From Deinococcus hopiensis KR-140 (GTDB taxonomy: Bacteria > Deinococcota > Deinococci > Deinococcales > Deinococcaceae): DNA of 64,000 bases. The notes beneath the pieces are model-generated. The model worked only from the letters and a program-made list of their open reading frames with translations. It did no database searches and was not told the DNA's origin. The DNA lies in contig NZ_FWWU01000007.1 of assembly GCF_900176165.1 (NCBI RefSeq), positions 1-64,000 of the forward strand. The letters run 5' to 3'. Each line of letters opens with the position of its first letter. The stretch's first letter is position 1. Both the position numbers and the translations under genes were made by a program. Below, one piece after another: positions 1-9,317 of this stretch.

Positions 1-102
1 GTTCGGTGCTGGTAGCCTCATCGGCAGCCTCCTTCACGATGTGACTTGCCCTGCGGTCCGCCCTGTTGGGTTCACTCCAACTCCTGAGTGGTGTTTGCCT
101 TT

Positions 103-108
103 TATATT
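103..108 (+). promoter_or_regulatory. Possible -10 box for the first operon
   Basis: The hexamer TATATT lies 12 nt before the ATG at 121. No good -35 box sits at the usual distance. It could drive a nearly leaderless transcript for the small ORF and the peptidase behind it. The assignment rests only on the hexamer and its position. Confidence 0.25.
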
Positions 109-120
109 GAGATCAGTCCT

Positions 121-318
121 ATGACCTCACCCCACACCGTCGTCCTGAGCGGTCCCAACCGCTCCGTCCGCTTCCACAGCAGACTCCTCGCGCCGGACCA
201 CAAGGGCAGCGCGTTCATGGGTTGCCGTGAGGACGAGCGAGCCGATCAGTTGCAGATTCTGGGCGCCTTGCCGGACACAGCCACTGCTCACCTGTTTCCG
301 CAGCAGGTGCTGCGGTGA
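121..318 (+). CDS. Small hypothetical protein coupled to the M23 peptidase
   Basis: This 65-residue reading frame has no family I recognise, no signal peptide and no membrane segment. Its stop overlaps the GTG of the following peptidase by 4 nt, the kind of overlap seen in translationally coupled operons and the main reason to list it. The ATG at 121 is preferred because a TATATT box lies just upstream; an in-frame GTG at 88 is the alternative. There is no clear Shine-Dalgarno sequence. It could instead be untranslated leader. Confidence 0.3.
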   Translation: MTSPHTVVLSGPNRSVRFHSRLLAPDHKGSAFMGCREDERADQLQILGALPDTATAHLFPQQVLR

Positions 319-1058
319 GCGTACAGCGGAAGGCCAAGTTTTGCCTGCTTGGCCTGACGTTTCTGTTACAACTCACGGGCACCGGTTCAGCACATTCGGG
401 AACGCCTACCGCGCTCTCCAGCTTGCCTCGGCCCACAGGACAGTACGGTTTGCCATTCGCTGCGCCTCCCGGTCCAGACACCTGGTTGCTGGGGCAGGTG
501 TACGGAAACACCACCTTTGCGTATGAGCAGCGGCGCAACCTGTATGGAAACGGGCAGGGCGTGCATTTCGGGCTGGATTTCAGTGCCCCGTGCGGTACCC
601 CCGTTGTGGCGATCGCCGACGGCACCGTGGCGGAGGTGGACGGCCCACACGGCTCCGCACCACACAACCTGGTCATCGATCACCCAGACGGTCTCTCAAG
701 CCTATATGGACACCTGCTGAAAAGGCCTACCGTAAAGGTAGGCCAGCGAATTTGGCGCGGCGAGGAGGTGGCCTTATCCGGCGACTCGCAGGAGACGTGC
801 GCGTCAGAGCCGCATCTGCATCTGGAGCTCAGGGACCATTCGCATCAGGCGCTTGTGAATCCTATCGGTTACCTCCAGGCTGACTGGGCTTCGCTCGGCC
901 TGGTCAATCCGGATATGGAGGGCGGGGGCTTTCAACAGGACCTGCGGCAACCGGGAATCTGGCAGTTTCTTGATGACCAGCCCAGCGTGCGGTTGCACGG
1001 TCCACTGCTCAACAACTTCGCGCAACCCTGGCCGCCCCTCCCGCTGGTGGGCAGATGA
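315..1058 (+). CDS. Secreted M23-family metallopeptidase (LytM-like)
   Basis: A 247-residue exported zinc peptidase expected to cut peptidoglycan cross-bridges in the envelope. Residues 1-26 form a signal peptide (basic start, Leu-rich core). The M23 zinc ligands are visible: HFGLD gives His84 and Asp88, and the HLHLEL motif gives His167 and His169. The intervening stretch has the usual fold features (GTPVVAIADGTV and LYGHL). The core is followed by about 70 residues of unassigned C-terminus. The GTG at 315 overlaps the previous stop, and the gene's own TGA overlaps the next ATG by 4 nt, so three genes probably share one transcript. The next gene carries LysM, consistent with a cell-wall role. 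Confidence 0.85.
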   Translation: MSVQRKAKFCLLGLTFLLQLTGTGSAHSGTPTALSSLPRPTGQYGLPFAAPPGPDTWLLGQVYGNTTFAYEQRRNLYGNGQGVHFGLDFSAPCGTPVVAIADGTVAEVDGPHGSAPHNLVIDHPDGLSSLYGHLLKRPTVKVGQRIWRGEEVALSGDSQETCASEPHLHLELRDHSHQALVNPIGYLQADWASLGLVNPDMEGGGFQQDLRQPGIWQFLDDQPSVRLHGPLLNNFAQPWPPLPLVGR

Positions 1059-2257
1059 AGGCGGGAAGGTTCTGGAAAACCGTCCTGCTCGCGACGCTCC
1101 TGACTTCCCCCGCCGCGGCCACAACCTACACGGTCAAGGCCGGCGACACCCTGTACAGTCTGGCCCGGTCGGTCGGTCTGACAGTCGCGCAACTCCAGGC
1201 GCTCAACGGTCTGACGGGAACGGACCTGAAGGCGGGTCAGGTGCTCCGACTGCCTGATGTGTCCGCTCCGGTTCTCCCCTTACCTGCTGCACCGCTTCCC
1301 GCGAATAGACCTGCCGCTGAGCCTGCAAATATCCGTATCACCCGCTCCGGTTGTTGTGCCCACGCTGTCTGGACGGCAGATGGTGCGCACCTGCTGTACC
1401 TGGATCGCCCAGCAGGGCGAGAAGTTGGGGTGTACAGCGTTCCCGCCGCTGGTGGGACGCAAGAGGGCACCTGGCGCCTGCCACCGACGCTGCTCTCGGA
1501 AAGCGGCAGGTATGGATTACAACCTACTGGACCGTCGGCAGCGCTGGCCGTACGGCTCGGCGGTTCATCCGCTGCCACGCCTGTCATCGTGGCCACCAGT
1601 GGGCGGGACGCCGTGTGGTCGGCGGGTGGCCGACTGGCGTGGCCGGCGTACGGTACGGCCAACCGGAACGATTGGATTCCCCTCACCGTCTGGACCACCG
1701 ATCCCTTTGGAGGCGAACCCCGGCCAACGTCCAGACGGAGCGTGACCGTGTATGGAGGGCGGCTGGTGGGCTGGGTCAATGAGGGCACGCTGCTGCTGAC
1801 CGGACGGCAGGCCAGAAACGACCCCCGCCGTTCGGTCCTGACGGTCGATCTCGCGAGTGGCAAAACGCGAGTCCTGGCGCAGGGGCAGGTGCTCAGCGGC
1901 GTGCGCCTCAGTGCGGACGGCATGAGGGTACTGTTTCGGGTGACGCTCGATACAGCGGGACACAACGGGATGTTTGCCGTGCCCACGTCAGGCGGCGATG
2001 TCCAGGCCCTTCCAGCATTCGGATCTGCGCGTTGGCTGGACGGGACGCGGGCGCTGCTGGTGCCCTACGAGCCTGGAGCGGCCTCACAACGCTTGCTGCG
2101 TGTGGACGTCACCACGGGTCAGACCGCAGAGGTGACGTCCCTCTCGGACAAAATTGCGGGCGATGACTGGCGGGTGGCGCCGGACGGCACACGCCTGGTT
2201 TACCTAAGTGGGCAAGACCGGGCGCTGCACGTCCTGACCCTTCCCCTGCTGCCCTGA
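1055..2257 (+). CDS. Secreted LysM protein with TolB-like beta-propeller
   Basis: A 400-residue exported protein. Residues 1-22 form a signal peptide ending in AAA. Residues 24-67 are one LysM module (TYTVKAGDTLYSLA, then ALNGLTG and LKAGQVLRLP), which binds N-acetylglucosamine-containing glycans. From about residue 90 to the end the sequence shows repeated beta-propeller blades of the TolB/WD-like type (TADGAHLLYLD, SADGMRVLFRV, APDGTRLVYLS). The start overlaps the M23 peptidase stop (ATGA), so the two are probably translated together and may act jointly on peptidoglycan. The propeller may be a protein- or glycan-binding surface; its partner cannot be told. Confidence 0.8.
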   Translation: MKAGRFWKTVLLATLLTSPAAATTYTVKAGDTLYSLARSVGLTVAQLQALNGLTGTDLKAGQVLRLPDVSAPVLPLPAAPLPANRPAAEPANIRITRSGCCAHAVWTADGAHLLYLDRPAGREVGVYSVPAAGGTQEGTWRLPPTLLSESGRYGLQPTGPSAALAVRLGGSSAATPVIVATSGRDAVWSAGGRLAWPAYGTANRNDWIPLTVWTTDPFGGEPRPTSRRSVTVYGGRLVGWVNEGTLLLTGRQARNDPRRSVLTVDLASGKTRVLAQGQVLSGVRLSADGMRVLFRVTLDTAGHNGMFAVPTSGGDVQALPAFGSARWLDGTRALLVPYEPGAASQRLLRVDVTTGQTAEVTSLSDKIAGDDWRVAPDGTRLVYLSGQDRALHVLTLPLLP

Positions 2258-3182
2258 GCATGAAAGAAGCCCGAGTCAGCGGTACAAAGGCGGGGAGCGC
2301 CTCCGGACAGCTGGACGGTTACCCCACCTGTCCGGAGGCGCCAGGTGGAACGCCAACCTCCCCTGAGCCTGAAAGGTCGCTGTCACGACCTGCTCTGCCG
2401 TCGGTGTCTTTTTACTTGCACCGCTTCTGGAGGTCGCCGCATTCTGGAGCTGGAGTGACAGCAGGGCTTCCCGCTCTGGTACGCCCTTCCCCAAAACACG
2501 GCCGGACGAGGCAGCTTTCCCCGTAAGGTGGCCAATCCTGCAGCTTCCAGGGGGCGGCTCGAACTAGTCCCACCAGCTCCCCGGCACACCTGAAAAGCAT
2601 CCACCCATCCGGCGCGTGTTCTCAGACAATTCCCGGACAATCTGTTACATCCACTCCGCTTCGGTGATTCCGCTTCTGTTCGTCACCGCTTTTCCTGCCC
2701 GCCCTGCTCGGATCAACCCGTTGTTTCATCACTGATTAACTGCATCCTTAACCAGACGTTCGCCGGTACAGGCAGTGTCCGCCAGGAATGTGGGATCGAG
2801 GCGGGGAGAGAAGGAGGCGAGTAATGGACAGTTTCCAGGACGTCCAACTCGTAATTCCTTCCGCTCTGAAATCCTCTCCCAGCCGCCGTATCCTGGGGAG
2901 GTGTAGCCGCCGCGCGTCGTGGCGACCGCGCGGTCCCGTGAGGGTCATGCAGGCAAGGACATGCCCGCCTGAGGTGTATGCGCGTCTTTATTTTCTTCAA
3001 GGCTGACCGCGTCGGGATGCAGCTCTAAAGAACCCGCCCGCGGGGGTTTGGGGCGAAGGACACGGTGCGACGAATCTTCACCGGTAAGCGTCAGGCGACT
3101 GGGCCCCTTATGCAGTCTTGTTCCTCGACTTCCTCCTGGTCGTTGTCATAAGCATGTCAGACGGACGCTTCAACAATGCACC
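2258..3182. other. Intergenic stretch holding one dispersed repeat
   Basis: No open frame here has convincing protein-like composition. The region contains one copy of a dispersed repeat (2629-2750). Short frames on both strands are Pro/Arg-rich and look like non-coding translations. Confidence 0.5.
2629..2750. repeat. Dispersed intergenic repeat, copy A
   Basis: This segment matches 17341-17467. Shared blocks, in order, are CCGGA, CCACTCCGCTTCGG, TTTTCCT, GCTCG and CTGATTAA. The copies are colinear over about 100-120 bp with scattered substitutions and a few-base indel near the left end. Both lie between genes. Similar AT-core/GC-flank repeats occur between genes in Deinococcus genomes; function is unknown. 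Confidence 0.6.
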
Positions 3183-3386
3183 ATGACACCCTTGACTCTG
3201 GAAGAGTTGGTCGCCTTTTTCTTCCTGTCTCAACCTGCGGGTGAGCAGCGCTTCACCGAGCCTGACTTCGTGCGGCTCGTGGAAGAAATCGGCGTGGAAC
3301 GGGCAAACGAGTATCGGCAGTTGATCGTTCAGCAACTTCATCAGGGCCACAATCTCCACGTCATTACGGTCATCACCGCCGCCTGA
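3183..3386 (+). CDS. Small hypothetical protein
   Basis: A 67-residue frame with normal composition: an acidic, mostly helical protein (TLEELVAFFFLS, then FVRLVEEIG and ANEYRQLIVQQL). No family is recognised and there is no signal peptide. The ATG at 3183 is chosen because sequence upstream in the same frame is Arg/Cys-rich and unlikely. The Shine-Dalgarno match is poor. It stands alone between a non-coding stretch and IS debris. Confidence 0.4.
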   Translation: MTPLTLEELVAFFFLSQPAGEQRFTEPDFVRLVEEIGVERANEYRQLIVQQLHQGHNLHVITVITAA

Positions 3387-4074
3387 AAAGGATGTCGGGC
3401 GCCGCACGTCTCCATTCCGCCGTGACCTGATCAGCCAATGGAGTTCTGCAGTTGTTGGCCCTACCCGGAGGGTGAACAGCACGCCCATCGCCCCTCCCAC
3501 CAGCGCCTGGTTCCACCGTGCGTATCCTTCAGCATCTTTATGACAAACGGTCTAAGATTGTGGGAGGTGCAAAATACGCCCCAGTAGGGCGGCGAGCTGT
3601 TGTGGACAGGACGCCCTATCACAGCCGTTTCTCCCTCAGCGTCATCGGTGACCCCCTGCGGCTGTCTCACCGCTTTCCCCTCAGCCTGCCTCAAATCCAG
3701 CCAACCTCTCTGTGACGACACGGTGAGGGAGCGCGGGGGCACCTTCACTGGAGCGCAGTCCGTACCGCGTTTCCAGCTCATCCCCAACCCGTTTGAACCG
3801 TAGGAATTGAGCGACATTGAGGTACACGGTCAAGCCTTGGAACCGAGGTCTGTACTGAACTTGACCCTGAACGTTCTGCAGAAACGCGGCCTGTCGTCTT
3901 CGGCGACAGCGGGGAAGCACCCTCACTTCTGCCTGGTACTTGGTCACCTGCAACCGGAGGCGGAGAGCAGAGGAGAAGTGGGAAAAGTCCTCTCAATTTC
4001 ACCGTGCCCAACCCAGAACACCCCTCCCTCTCATTCCCGCATGCTCCACACCGTCCCTCCCCAAACCACCCACC
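3387..4074. other. Degraded region, no supported gene
   Basis: Several overlapping minus-strand frames are open here, but none has a start, ribosome site and protein-like composition together. The part next to 4075 may be the decayed C-terminal half of the IS6-type transposase, since a shifted frame near 3990-4080 reads EAANLVGGLGRDGVE, which resembles that region of the family. Nothing else is identifiable. Confidence 0.4.
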
Positions 4075-4396
4075 AGATTTGCAGCCTCCGTAGTCCGAGG
4101 GGGGCTGAAGCAGGATGTCGAGTACGCCGCCGTGCTCGTCTCCTGCCCTCCACAGTCAGTGCTTCACTCCCCCCACCTTTACGCGGACCTCGTCAAGATG
4201 TCGCCGGGAAACCCTCACGGGTTCCCGGTGGGGGAGTGTCTTCGTGAGCAAGGGAGCGAATTTGTCGTTCCGCTGGCAGAAGGTCTCGTGACGGACGGTG
4301 ATACCGCGCCCGTACAACAACTCCTGGACGTCTCACTGGCTGAGGGCGTAGCGGTGGTCCAGCCACAGGGCGTAGCGGATAACTCCAAAACTTGAA
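4075..4396 (-). pseudogene. IS6-family transposase remnant
   Basis: One minus-strand frame reads like the N-terminal half of an IS6-type transposase: VIRYALWLDHRYALSQ, stop, DVQELLYGRGITVRHETF, then KFAPLL, HLDEVRVKVGGVKH, stop, LWRAGDEHGGVLDILLQ. The region before the first Asp and the first catalytic block (HLDE) are recognisable. Two in-frame TGA codons replace expected Arg and Trp, and both termini are gone, so it is not functional. It may belong to the same lineage as the IS6 fragments at 29.1-29.6 and 43.0-43.2 kb. Confidence 0.75.
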
Positions 4397-4429
4397 ACGC
4401 TTATACTCGGCCTATTCGGGAAGCAGACT

Positions 4430-7400
4430 GTGGGGTTCAACGTGGAAATGGGCCAGGTCGAACTGCGGGTGCTGGGTCAGCCGGAGGTGCGGTTGGCTGG
4501 GGAATCACTGTCCCTGCCGCCCAAACGCCTGGCCCTCGTGACCTATCTGGCGGTGGAAGGCTCTGCCCGTCCTCTGCACCGCGCCCATCTGGCCGACCTG
4601 TTCTGGAGTGACGGCACGGACGAGGGAGCCCGGCGCAATTTGCGCCAGGAATTGCACCGCCTCAAAGGCTCGCCCCTGGCCCCCTTTCTCGTCCTGGAGG
4701 GGGAAGTGGTCGGGCTGCGCTCCCTCAGCTGTGACGCCCTGACCTTTGAGACACAGGCGCATACCCTTGACGCGGCTGACCTCCTGGCGATCTACCGGGG
4801 ACCACTACTAAACGGCGTGGAAGTCCCCCATGCGCCCGCATTCGAGGAGTGGCTGACCAGCCGGCGTGAGCGGCTGAATGCGCGCTGGTTGGAGCTGTGC
4901 CGGGCACGGGCCCATCAGCTGGAACAGCAGGGTGATCCCCGCGGCGCTATAGAGGCCCTGACTCCCCTGCGGGCCGCGGCAGACGAGGCGGCCTGTCTGT
5001 CGACCATGCGGCTGCACGTGGGGTTGGGCGAACTGCAGGCGGCGGGACAGGTGTACGCTGAGATCTGCCGCTTGCTGGCTGACCTGGGCCTGTCACCCGC
5101 GCTGGAGTTGACCGTCCTGGCCGAGCGGTTGCGGGGTGTGCTGCACCCGCCCGCGCCGCCCGCCGCCCGCCAACGCGCCAGCCTCGACCGTCCACCCCTA
5201 ATCGGCCGTGACGGGTTGCTCGCGCGTCTGGAGGAGCAGATTCGAGCGGGTGAACGCCTCGTGCTGCTGGAAGGTGAACCAGGCGCAGGTAAATCGGCAC
5301 TCGCGCAGGCGCTGGCCACACGCTGGGGTCACGCCCTCAAGCTGCAGGGGTACGAGGAGACGGGCAATACGCCCTTTCTGCCGCTGGCGGAGGCCCTACG
5401 CCCACGCGCGGATGCGTTGCGCGCCTTACCTGACGTGTGGCGAGCGGAGGTGGCGCGGCTGCTGCCCGAATGGGCGCAGGGGGCAGGCATACCGCCCACG
5501 GCCGACACGCACGGCGAGGGCCGGGCACGGTTCCTCGAAGGGCTCGCGCGGGCCGTGAAGGCGGCGTCAGCGGGGGGCCTGCTGTGGCTCGATGACCTGC
5601 ACTGGTTCGATCCCTCGACCCTGGAGGTACTGGGCCTGTTGTTGCGGGGGGGAGAGTGGCGCGCCGTGGGAACCGTACGGACGCTGGAACGCCGTCAGAA
5701 CGCGGCCCTGGAACGCCTGCTGCTGGCCCTCGAACGGCGCCGCCACCTGTGTTCCGTCGAGGTCGGGCCCCTGTCGGAAACCGACACGTTGCGCCTGCTC
5801 CGCGCCCTCTCTCCCTCTGGCATGGGTGGGACACGCTTTGCCCGCCGACTCCATGAGGGCACGCAGGGCAATCCGCTGTTCCTGCTGGAGATGCTGCGAA
5901 CACTGCTGGCGACCGGACAGTTGCGCGAGTCCGGAGGAGAGTGGCACACCGACTTCGACGCTGACACCGACGACTACCACGAACTGCCGCTGCCCTCGAG
6001 CGTGGCAGGCGCGGTGTTGTCCCGCGTGACCCGCCTCTCCCCGGGAGGACCTCTGGCGCAGGTGCTGGCAGCCGCTGCGCTGTTGGGGGACGGCTTTTCC
6101 CTGGAAGAACTCACGGGGAGCTTGCCCCTGGACGAGTGGGCGCTGTTGGACCTGCTCGATCAGGCGGTGGACGCCGGGTTGCTGGGCCACCTACAGGACG
6201 GACGCTACGGCTTCGCGCACAGCCTCATCCAGCGAACGCTCCTGGAACACCTCAGTGCCGACCGCCGGAGGTTGCTTCACCGGCGACTCGCGGCCAACCT
6301 GAGCCATCTCGGGACGTCCGCCGCCCGACTTGCGGCGCACCTGGAGGGTGGCGGTGACTGGGAAGGCGCCGCACGCAACTGGCTTTTGGCGGCGAGAGAC
6401 GCGGCCCGGATGTATGCCCACCGTGAGGCGCTGCAGTCCCTGGAGCGTGCCCTCACGCTGGGCCTGCCGCCCGAGCTCGCGTTGGAGGCCGAGTGGCAGC
6501 GCGTGACCGCCTTTCGCGCCCTGGATGACCGACCCGGCTGGCGCGCAGCGCTGGAGGCAGTCACGGCCCGGCTTTCGCCCACCGCGCCCCCACGCTTGAT
6601 CCTGCACCGTCTGGAGCTGGAATTCTCGGAGGGTGAATACAGCGCGGTACTGGCAGGGGTCCACGCCCTGCGTGCGGGCCAGTCCCTCTCCGCGGAGGAA
6701 CAGGGCTGGGCCGGGCTGTGGCAGGCCAACGCCCTGAACCGGCTGGACCGCTGGCCGGAAGCGATGGTCACCTACGCCTCGACCCTCTCCGCCGCTCCGG
6801 CGACCTCCCTGGAACTTAGAGGCCGCCTGCTGAACGGCTGGGCCTACGCTGCGAGTCAGGTGGGCGACCTCGACTTGGGACAGGCAAAGGTGGAGGAGGC
6901 CCAGGCCCTTTTCTCGGCGTGCGGTCACCGCAAGGGACTGGCGATGGCGCACAACACTGCTGGAACGCTGCTTTATATGGCCGAGCACGACGAGGCGGCC
7001 GCGCAGCAGTACCGCTTGGCACACACGCTCGCGGTGGAAATCGGAGACCGCACCTCCGAACGCCTCGCGCTCACCAGCCTCAGCGCCATCTACCTCGTAC
7101 TGGAAGACTTTGAGGCTGCGCTAGAAGTCACCAACAGCGCCCTGGAACTGCTGGAAGAATGGCCCGATCCCTACACGGAATGCCTGATGTACGAGCGGCT
7201 GTCGCTGGTCCACCGGGCGCGCGGTCAGCGGGAACGGCAACGCGTGAGCCTGCGGCAGTGGCGGGACCGCGCCGACAAATACCACTACGCGACCTGGAGC
7301 GTCAGCAGCCGCCTATCGCTGCTGGAGGCGCTGCTGGACGATCCAGCGGGGCAAGCCGAGTGCCGGGAGCTTCTGGCCTGCCTGCCCACCCTTCTCGCGG

Positions 7401-7483
7401 CCTGTCCAGAGGCGCAGCAGCAAAAGCAACAGGCGCGCCTGGAAGCCCTGACGGAGAACTTCCACCGGTTGGCAGGGCCGTAA
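4430..7483 (+). CDS. Large BTAD / AAA-ATPase / TPR transcriptional regulator
   Basis: A 1017-residue regulator of the SARP/MalT-like class. Residues about 8-100 look like an OmpR/PhoB-type winged-helix region (LRVLGQPEVRL, RRNLRQELHRLK). Residues 100-250 form a bacterial transcriptional-activation (BTAD) helical domain. Residues 265-600 are a STAND-type ATPase with Walker A GEPGAGKS (282-289) and Walker B LLWLDDLHW (acidic pair near 388-389). The rest is helical, with TPR-like repeats that usually sense ligands or partners. The start is GTG at 4430 with GGGAAG upstream; GTG 4442 or ATG 4448 are alternatives. A TATACT hexamer at 4402-4407 may be the -10 box. The small secreted genes downstream are plausible targets, by proximity only. 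Confidence 0.8.
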   Translation: MGFNVEMGQVELRVLGQPEVRLAGESLSLPPKRLALVTYLAVEGSARPLHRAHLADLFWSDGTDEGARRNLRQELHRLKGSPLAPFLVLEGEVVGLRSLSCDALTFETQAHTLDAADLLAIYRGPLLNGVEVPHAPAFEEWLTSRRERLNARWLELCRARAHQLEQQGDPRGAIEALTPLRAAADEAACLSTMRLHVGLGELQAAGQVYAEICRLLADLGLSPALELTVLAERLRGVLHPPAPPAARQRASLDRPPLIGRDGLLARLEEQIRAGERLVLLEGEPGAGKSALAQALATRWGHALKLQGYEETGNTPFLPLAEALRPRADALRALPDVWRAEVARLLPEWAQGAGIPPTADTHGEGRARFLEGLARAVKAASAGGLLWLDDLHWFDPSTLEVLGLLLRGGEWRAVGTVRTLERRQNAALERLLLALERRRHLCSVEVGPLSETDTLRLLRALSPSGMGGTRFARRLHEGTQGNPLFLLEMLRTLLATGQLRESGGEWHTDFDADTDDYHELPLPSSVAGAVLSRVTRLSPGGPLAQVLAAAALLGDGFSLEELTGSLPLDEWALLDLLDQAVDAGLLGHLQDGRYGFAHSLIQRTLLEHLSADRRRLLHRRLAANLSHLGTSAARLAAHLEGGGDWEGAARNWLLAARDAARMYAHREALQSLERALTLGLPPELALEAEWQRVTAFRALDDRPGWRAALEAVTARLSPTAPPRLILHRLELEFSEGEYSAVLAGVHALRAGQSLSAEEQGWAGLWQANALNRLDRWPEAMVTYASTLSAAPATSLELRGRLLNGWAYAASQVGDLDLGQAKVEEAQALFSACGHRKGLAMAHNTAGTLLYMAEHDEAAAQQYRLAHTLAVEIGDRTSERLALTSLSAIYLVLEDFEAALEVTNSALELLEEWPDPYTECLMYERLSLVHRARGQRERQRVSLRQWRDRADKYHYATWSVSSRLSLLEALLDDPAGQAECRELLACLPTLLAACPEAQQQKQQARLEALTENFHRLAGP

Positions 7484-7549
7484 CGCCAAAGTAACGCCCG
7501 TTCCCTTACCCTCGGCAAGTCAACCCATCTCCCCCGAGCGAGGACGTCC

Positions 7550-7993
7550 ATGAAGAACATGTTGTTTCTACCCCTCATCGCCCTGACGCTCGCTGGTTGC
7601 ACCGCTGGACAGGATGTCAGCGGGCCCAGCACCGCCCATGTGCCGACGAACCTCTCGGCGCAGGCGTTGGACAATTCGGTGTACTGCCCACCCGATTACC
7701 GGTGGTGCGGCAATTACCTCCTGAGTCAGCGGCCCGGAATGGGCGGCGATATCATTCCCGCCGACTGGACCATCACCGGCAGCAAGGATCTGGGTGGCCT
7801 GTTAGGCCAGACCTTGCAGGGCCGCTTTCCCAAAGGGGACAACGCCAAGTTCTCCGTCGGCAAGGTGCTGTTCACCGTGGGGCAGTGGGACCCAGCGTTC
7901 TATGGCAAAGCGTTTTCCTTCTCCCTGCAATGGGTCAAAGACCAGGGCAACGGTCAGTACACCTACGGATATGTCGGGCAGGCGGTGCCGTAA
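7550..7993 (+). CDS. Small lipoprotein of unknown function
   Basis: A 147-residue lipoprotein. The signal peptide ends in a lipobox (LTLAGC, Cys17). The mature part carries a Cys pair (CPPDYRWCG) likely to form a disulphide, then a Gly- and aromatic-rich beta-type domain. No family is recognised. It starts 66 nt after the BTAD regulator and ends at a good intrinsic terminator, so it may be read with or controlled by that regulator. Confidence 0.7.
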   Translation: MKNMLFLPLIALTLAGCTAGQDVSGPSTAHVPTNLSAQALDNSVYCPPDYRWCGNYLLSQRPGMGGDIIPADWTITGSKDLGGLLGQTLQGRFPKGDNAKFSVGKVLFTVGQWDPAFYGKAFSFSLQWVKDQGNGQYTYGYVGQAVP

Positions 7994-8015
7994 CAGCAGC
8001 GGGGAACTTGGACCT

Positions 8016-8041
8016 GGGGCCACGAAAGTGGCCCCTTTTTG
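8016..8041 (+). terminator. Intrinsic terminator after the lipoprotein gene
   Basis: A perfect 8-bp stem GGGGCCAC / GTGGCCCC with a GAAA tetraloop is followed by five or more T. It lies 22 nt after the stop at 7993, a textbook rho-independent terminator. Confidence 0.9.
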
Positions 8042-8153
8042 CTGCCATGTCGAGGTGGGCGAGCGCACCTGGCGTTACGCGCGCACTGCGGTGCACGTAA
8101 CGCCAGATCAACGCTTCCCTTTCTACGCTGACTTCATTCAAACCGGAGGTGAT

Positions 8154-8348
8154 ATGGACGAAGACAGCGAATGGGAATACCGCCTGCGTATCCGTGCTCG
8201 GCCCTGGCGCGCCACCCTGCAGTGCCTACCCACGTTTCACAGCTCAGGCATTCACGAGGAGGCGGCGTTTTCCGAGCAGTTTGACAGCCCCCTGGACCTG
8301 CTCGCACGACTGGAGGCCCAGGAGCGGCCTCCCGGTGGCCTGAAGTGA
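8154..8348 (+). CDS. Small hypothetical acidic protein
   Basis: A 64-residue protein starting at the ATG at 8154, placed by the strong Shine-Dalgarno GGAGGTGAT directly before it. The frame stays open much further upstream, but that part overlaps the previous gene and its terminator and is not real coding. Composition is protein-like (EWEYRLRIRARPW, then FDSPLDLLARLEAQ), with no signal peptide. No family is recognised. It sits 28 nt before the Ig-domain lipoprotein and may share its transcript. Confidence 0.55.
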   Translation: MDEDSEWEYRLRIRARPWRATLQCLPTFHSSGIHEEAAFSEQFDSPLDLLARLEAQERPPGGLK

Positions 8349-8376
8349 TCCCCCTTGCTCTTCCCGGAGGTTTTGC

Positions 8377-8802
8377 ATGACGTACAGACTCTCCACCCTC
8401 CTGCTGATGGGTGCTGTCGGCCTCAGCGCCTGTGGAAGTGGAGGCCCCACGCCCACTCAAGATACGGTGGCCCCCACTGTCGGTCTAAGCGCCTCGCCGG
8501 GAACGCTCACCTCGCCGGGTGACGTGACCCTAACCGCAACGGCAAGCGACAACGTGGGGGTGACGAAGGTGGAGTTCTACGACGGTACAACGCTGCTGAG
8601 CACCGACAGTACCGCGCCTTACACCTTCATCCAACTGCAGACGGCGACTTCCAACGGCACCCACCGTTACACCGCCCGCGCCTATGACGCCGCAGGAAAC
8701 AGCACTGCCTCCGCCGAACAGAACGTCACCGTCAATATCGCCTCCGGCCCCCCTGCCGGGGTCTGGGACACAGCAGCCTGGGACACCGCCACCTTTCAGT
8801 AA
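8377..8802 (+). CDS. Lipoprotein with one bacterial Ig-like domain
   Basis: A 141-residue lipoprotein (lipobox LSAC, Cys20), followed by one bacterial Ig-like domain at about residues 35-125. Visible hallmarks are APTVGLSASPGTLTSPG, then VTLTATASDNVGVTKVEFY and AYDAAGNSTA. Such domains are structural or adhesive modules of surface proteins. A GGAGG Shine-Dalgarno lies upstream of the ATG. The C-terminal tail has a short near-duplicate (VWDTAAWDTATF). At this length it is a single-domain protein, not a large adhesin. Confidence 0.75.
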   Translation: MTYRLSTLLLMGAVGLSACGSGGPTPTQDTVAPTVGLSASPGTLTSPGDVTLTATASDNVGVTKVEFYDGTTLLSTDSTAPYTFIQLQTATSNGTHRYTARAYDAAGNSTASAEQNVTVNIASGPPAGVWDTAAWDTATFQ

Positions 8803-8879
8803 GCCGGTTCGGCCACCGGGAACGCAGGCTGCACCGCGTTCCTCACACCCTTTGTACTGAATGCCTTCAAGGAGCTGTC

Positions 8880-9290
8880 ATGAAAAACATCACCCTCACG
8901 ATGACCCTGCTGACCCTCGCCTCGACGGCCTACGCGCAGTTTAGCGTTCCCAATACGTTTGCGCCCGGCGGCCCGATTCGCGCTGCCGACATGAATGCCA
9001 ACTTTGGTGCCGTCGCAACCCAGTTCAACCGCTCGGCGGCCTTCGTTCACACGAGCAGTGCGGCCAATTCCGTTGGCAACTACACCTGCGTGGATCATCC
9101 TCTCGCCAACAACCAGCCCAACGCCGTGGTGGTCTTTAGCCGGAGCTGGGGCAATGGCGGCAGCATGGCCTACATCACCTCACCCTTCAGCGCCTGGTAC
9201 AACGGCGAGAGGTGGTGCATCTACCTGGAAAACAACGCCCTCACCATGCCTCTGGATGTGAAGTTTAACGTCATGGTCTTCAAGCCCTGA
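8880..9290 (+). CDS. Small secreted protein, DUF7452-like
   Basis: A 136-residue exported protein. The signal peptide ends at TAYAQ (about residue 20). The mature N-terminus (FAPGGPIRAADMNANFGAV) matches the motif that often precedes coiled-coil or collar modules in surface proteins. The rest resembles the DUF7452-type beta domain (FVHTSSAANSVGNYT, WYNGERWCIY, FNVMVFKP). AAGGAG precedes the ATG. The role is probably extracellular. The domain assignment is from memory of the family pattern. Confidence 0.7.
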   Translation: MKNITLTMTLLTLASTAYAQFSVPNTFAPGGPIRAADMNANFGAVATQFNRSAAFVHTSSAANSVGNYTCVDHPLANNQPNAVVVFSRSWGNGGSMAYITSPFSAWYNGERWCIYLENNALTMPLDVKFNVMVFKP

Positions 9291-9317
9291 CCTGAACTCG
9301 AACGGGGCACCACCCTG

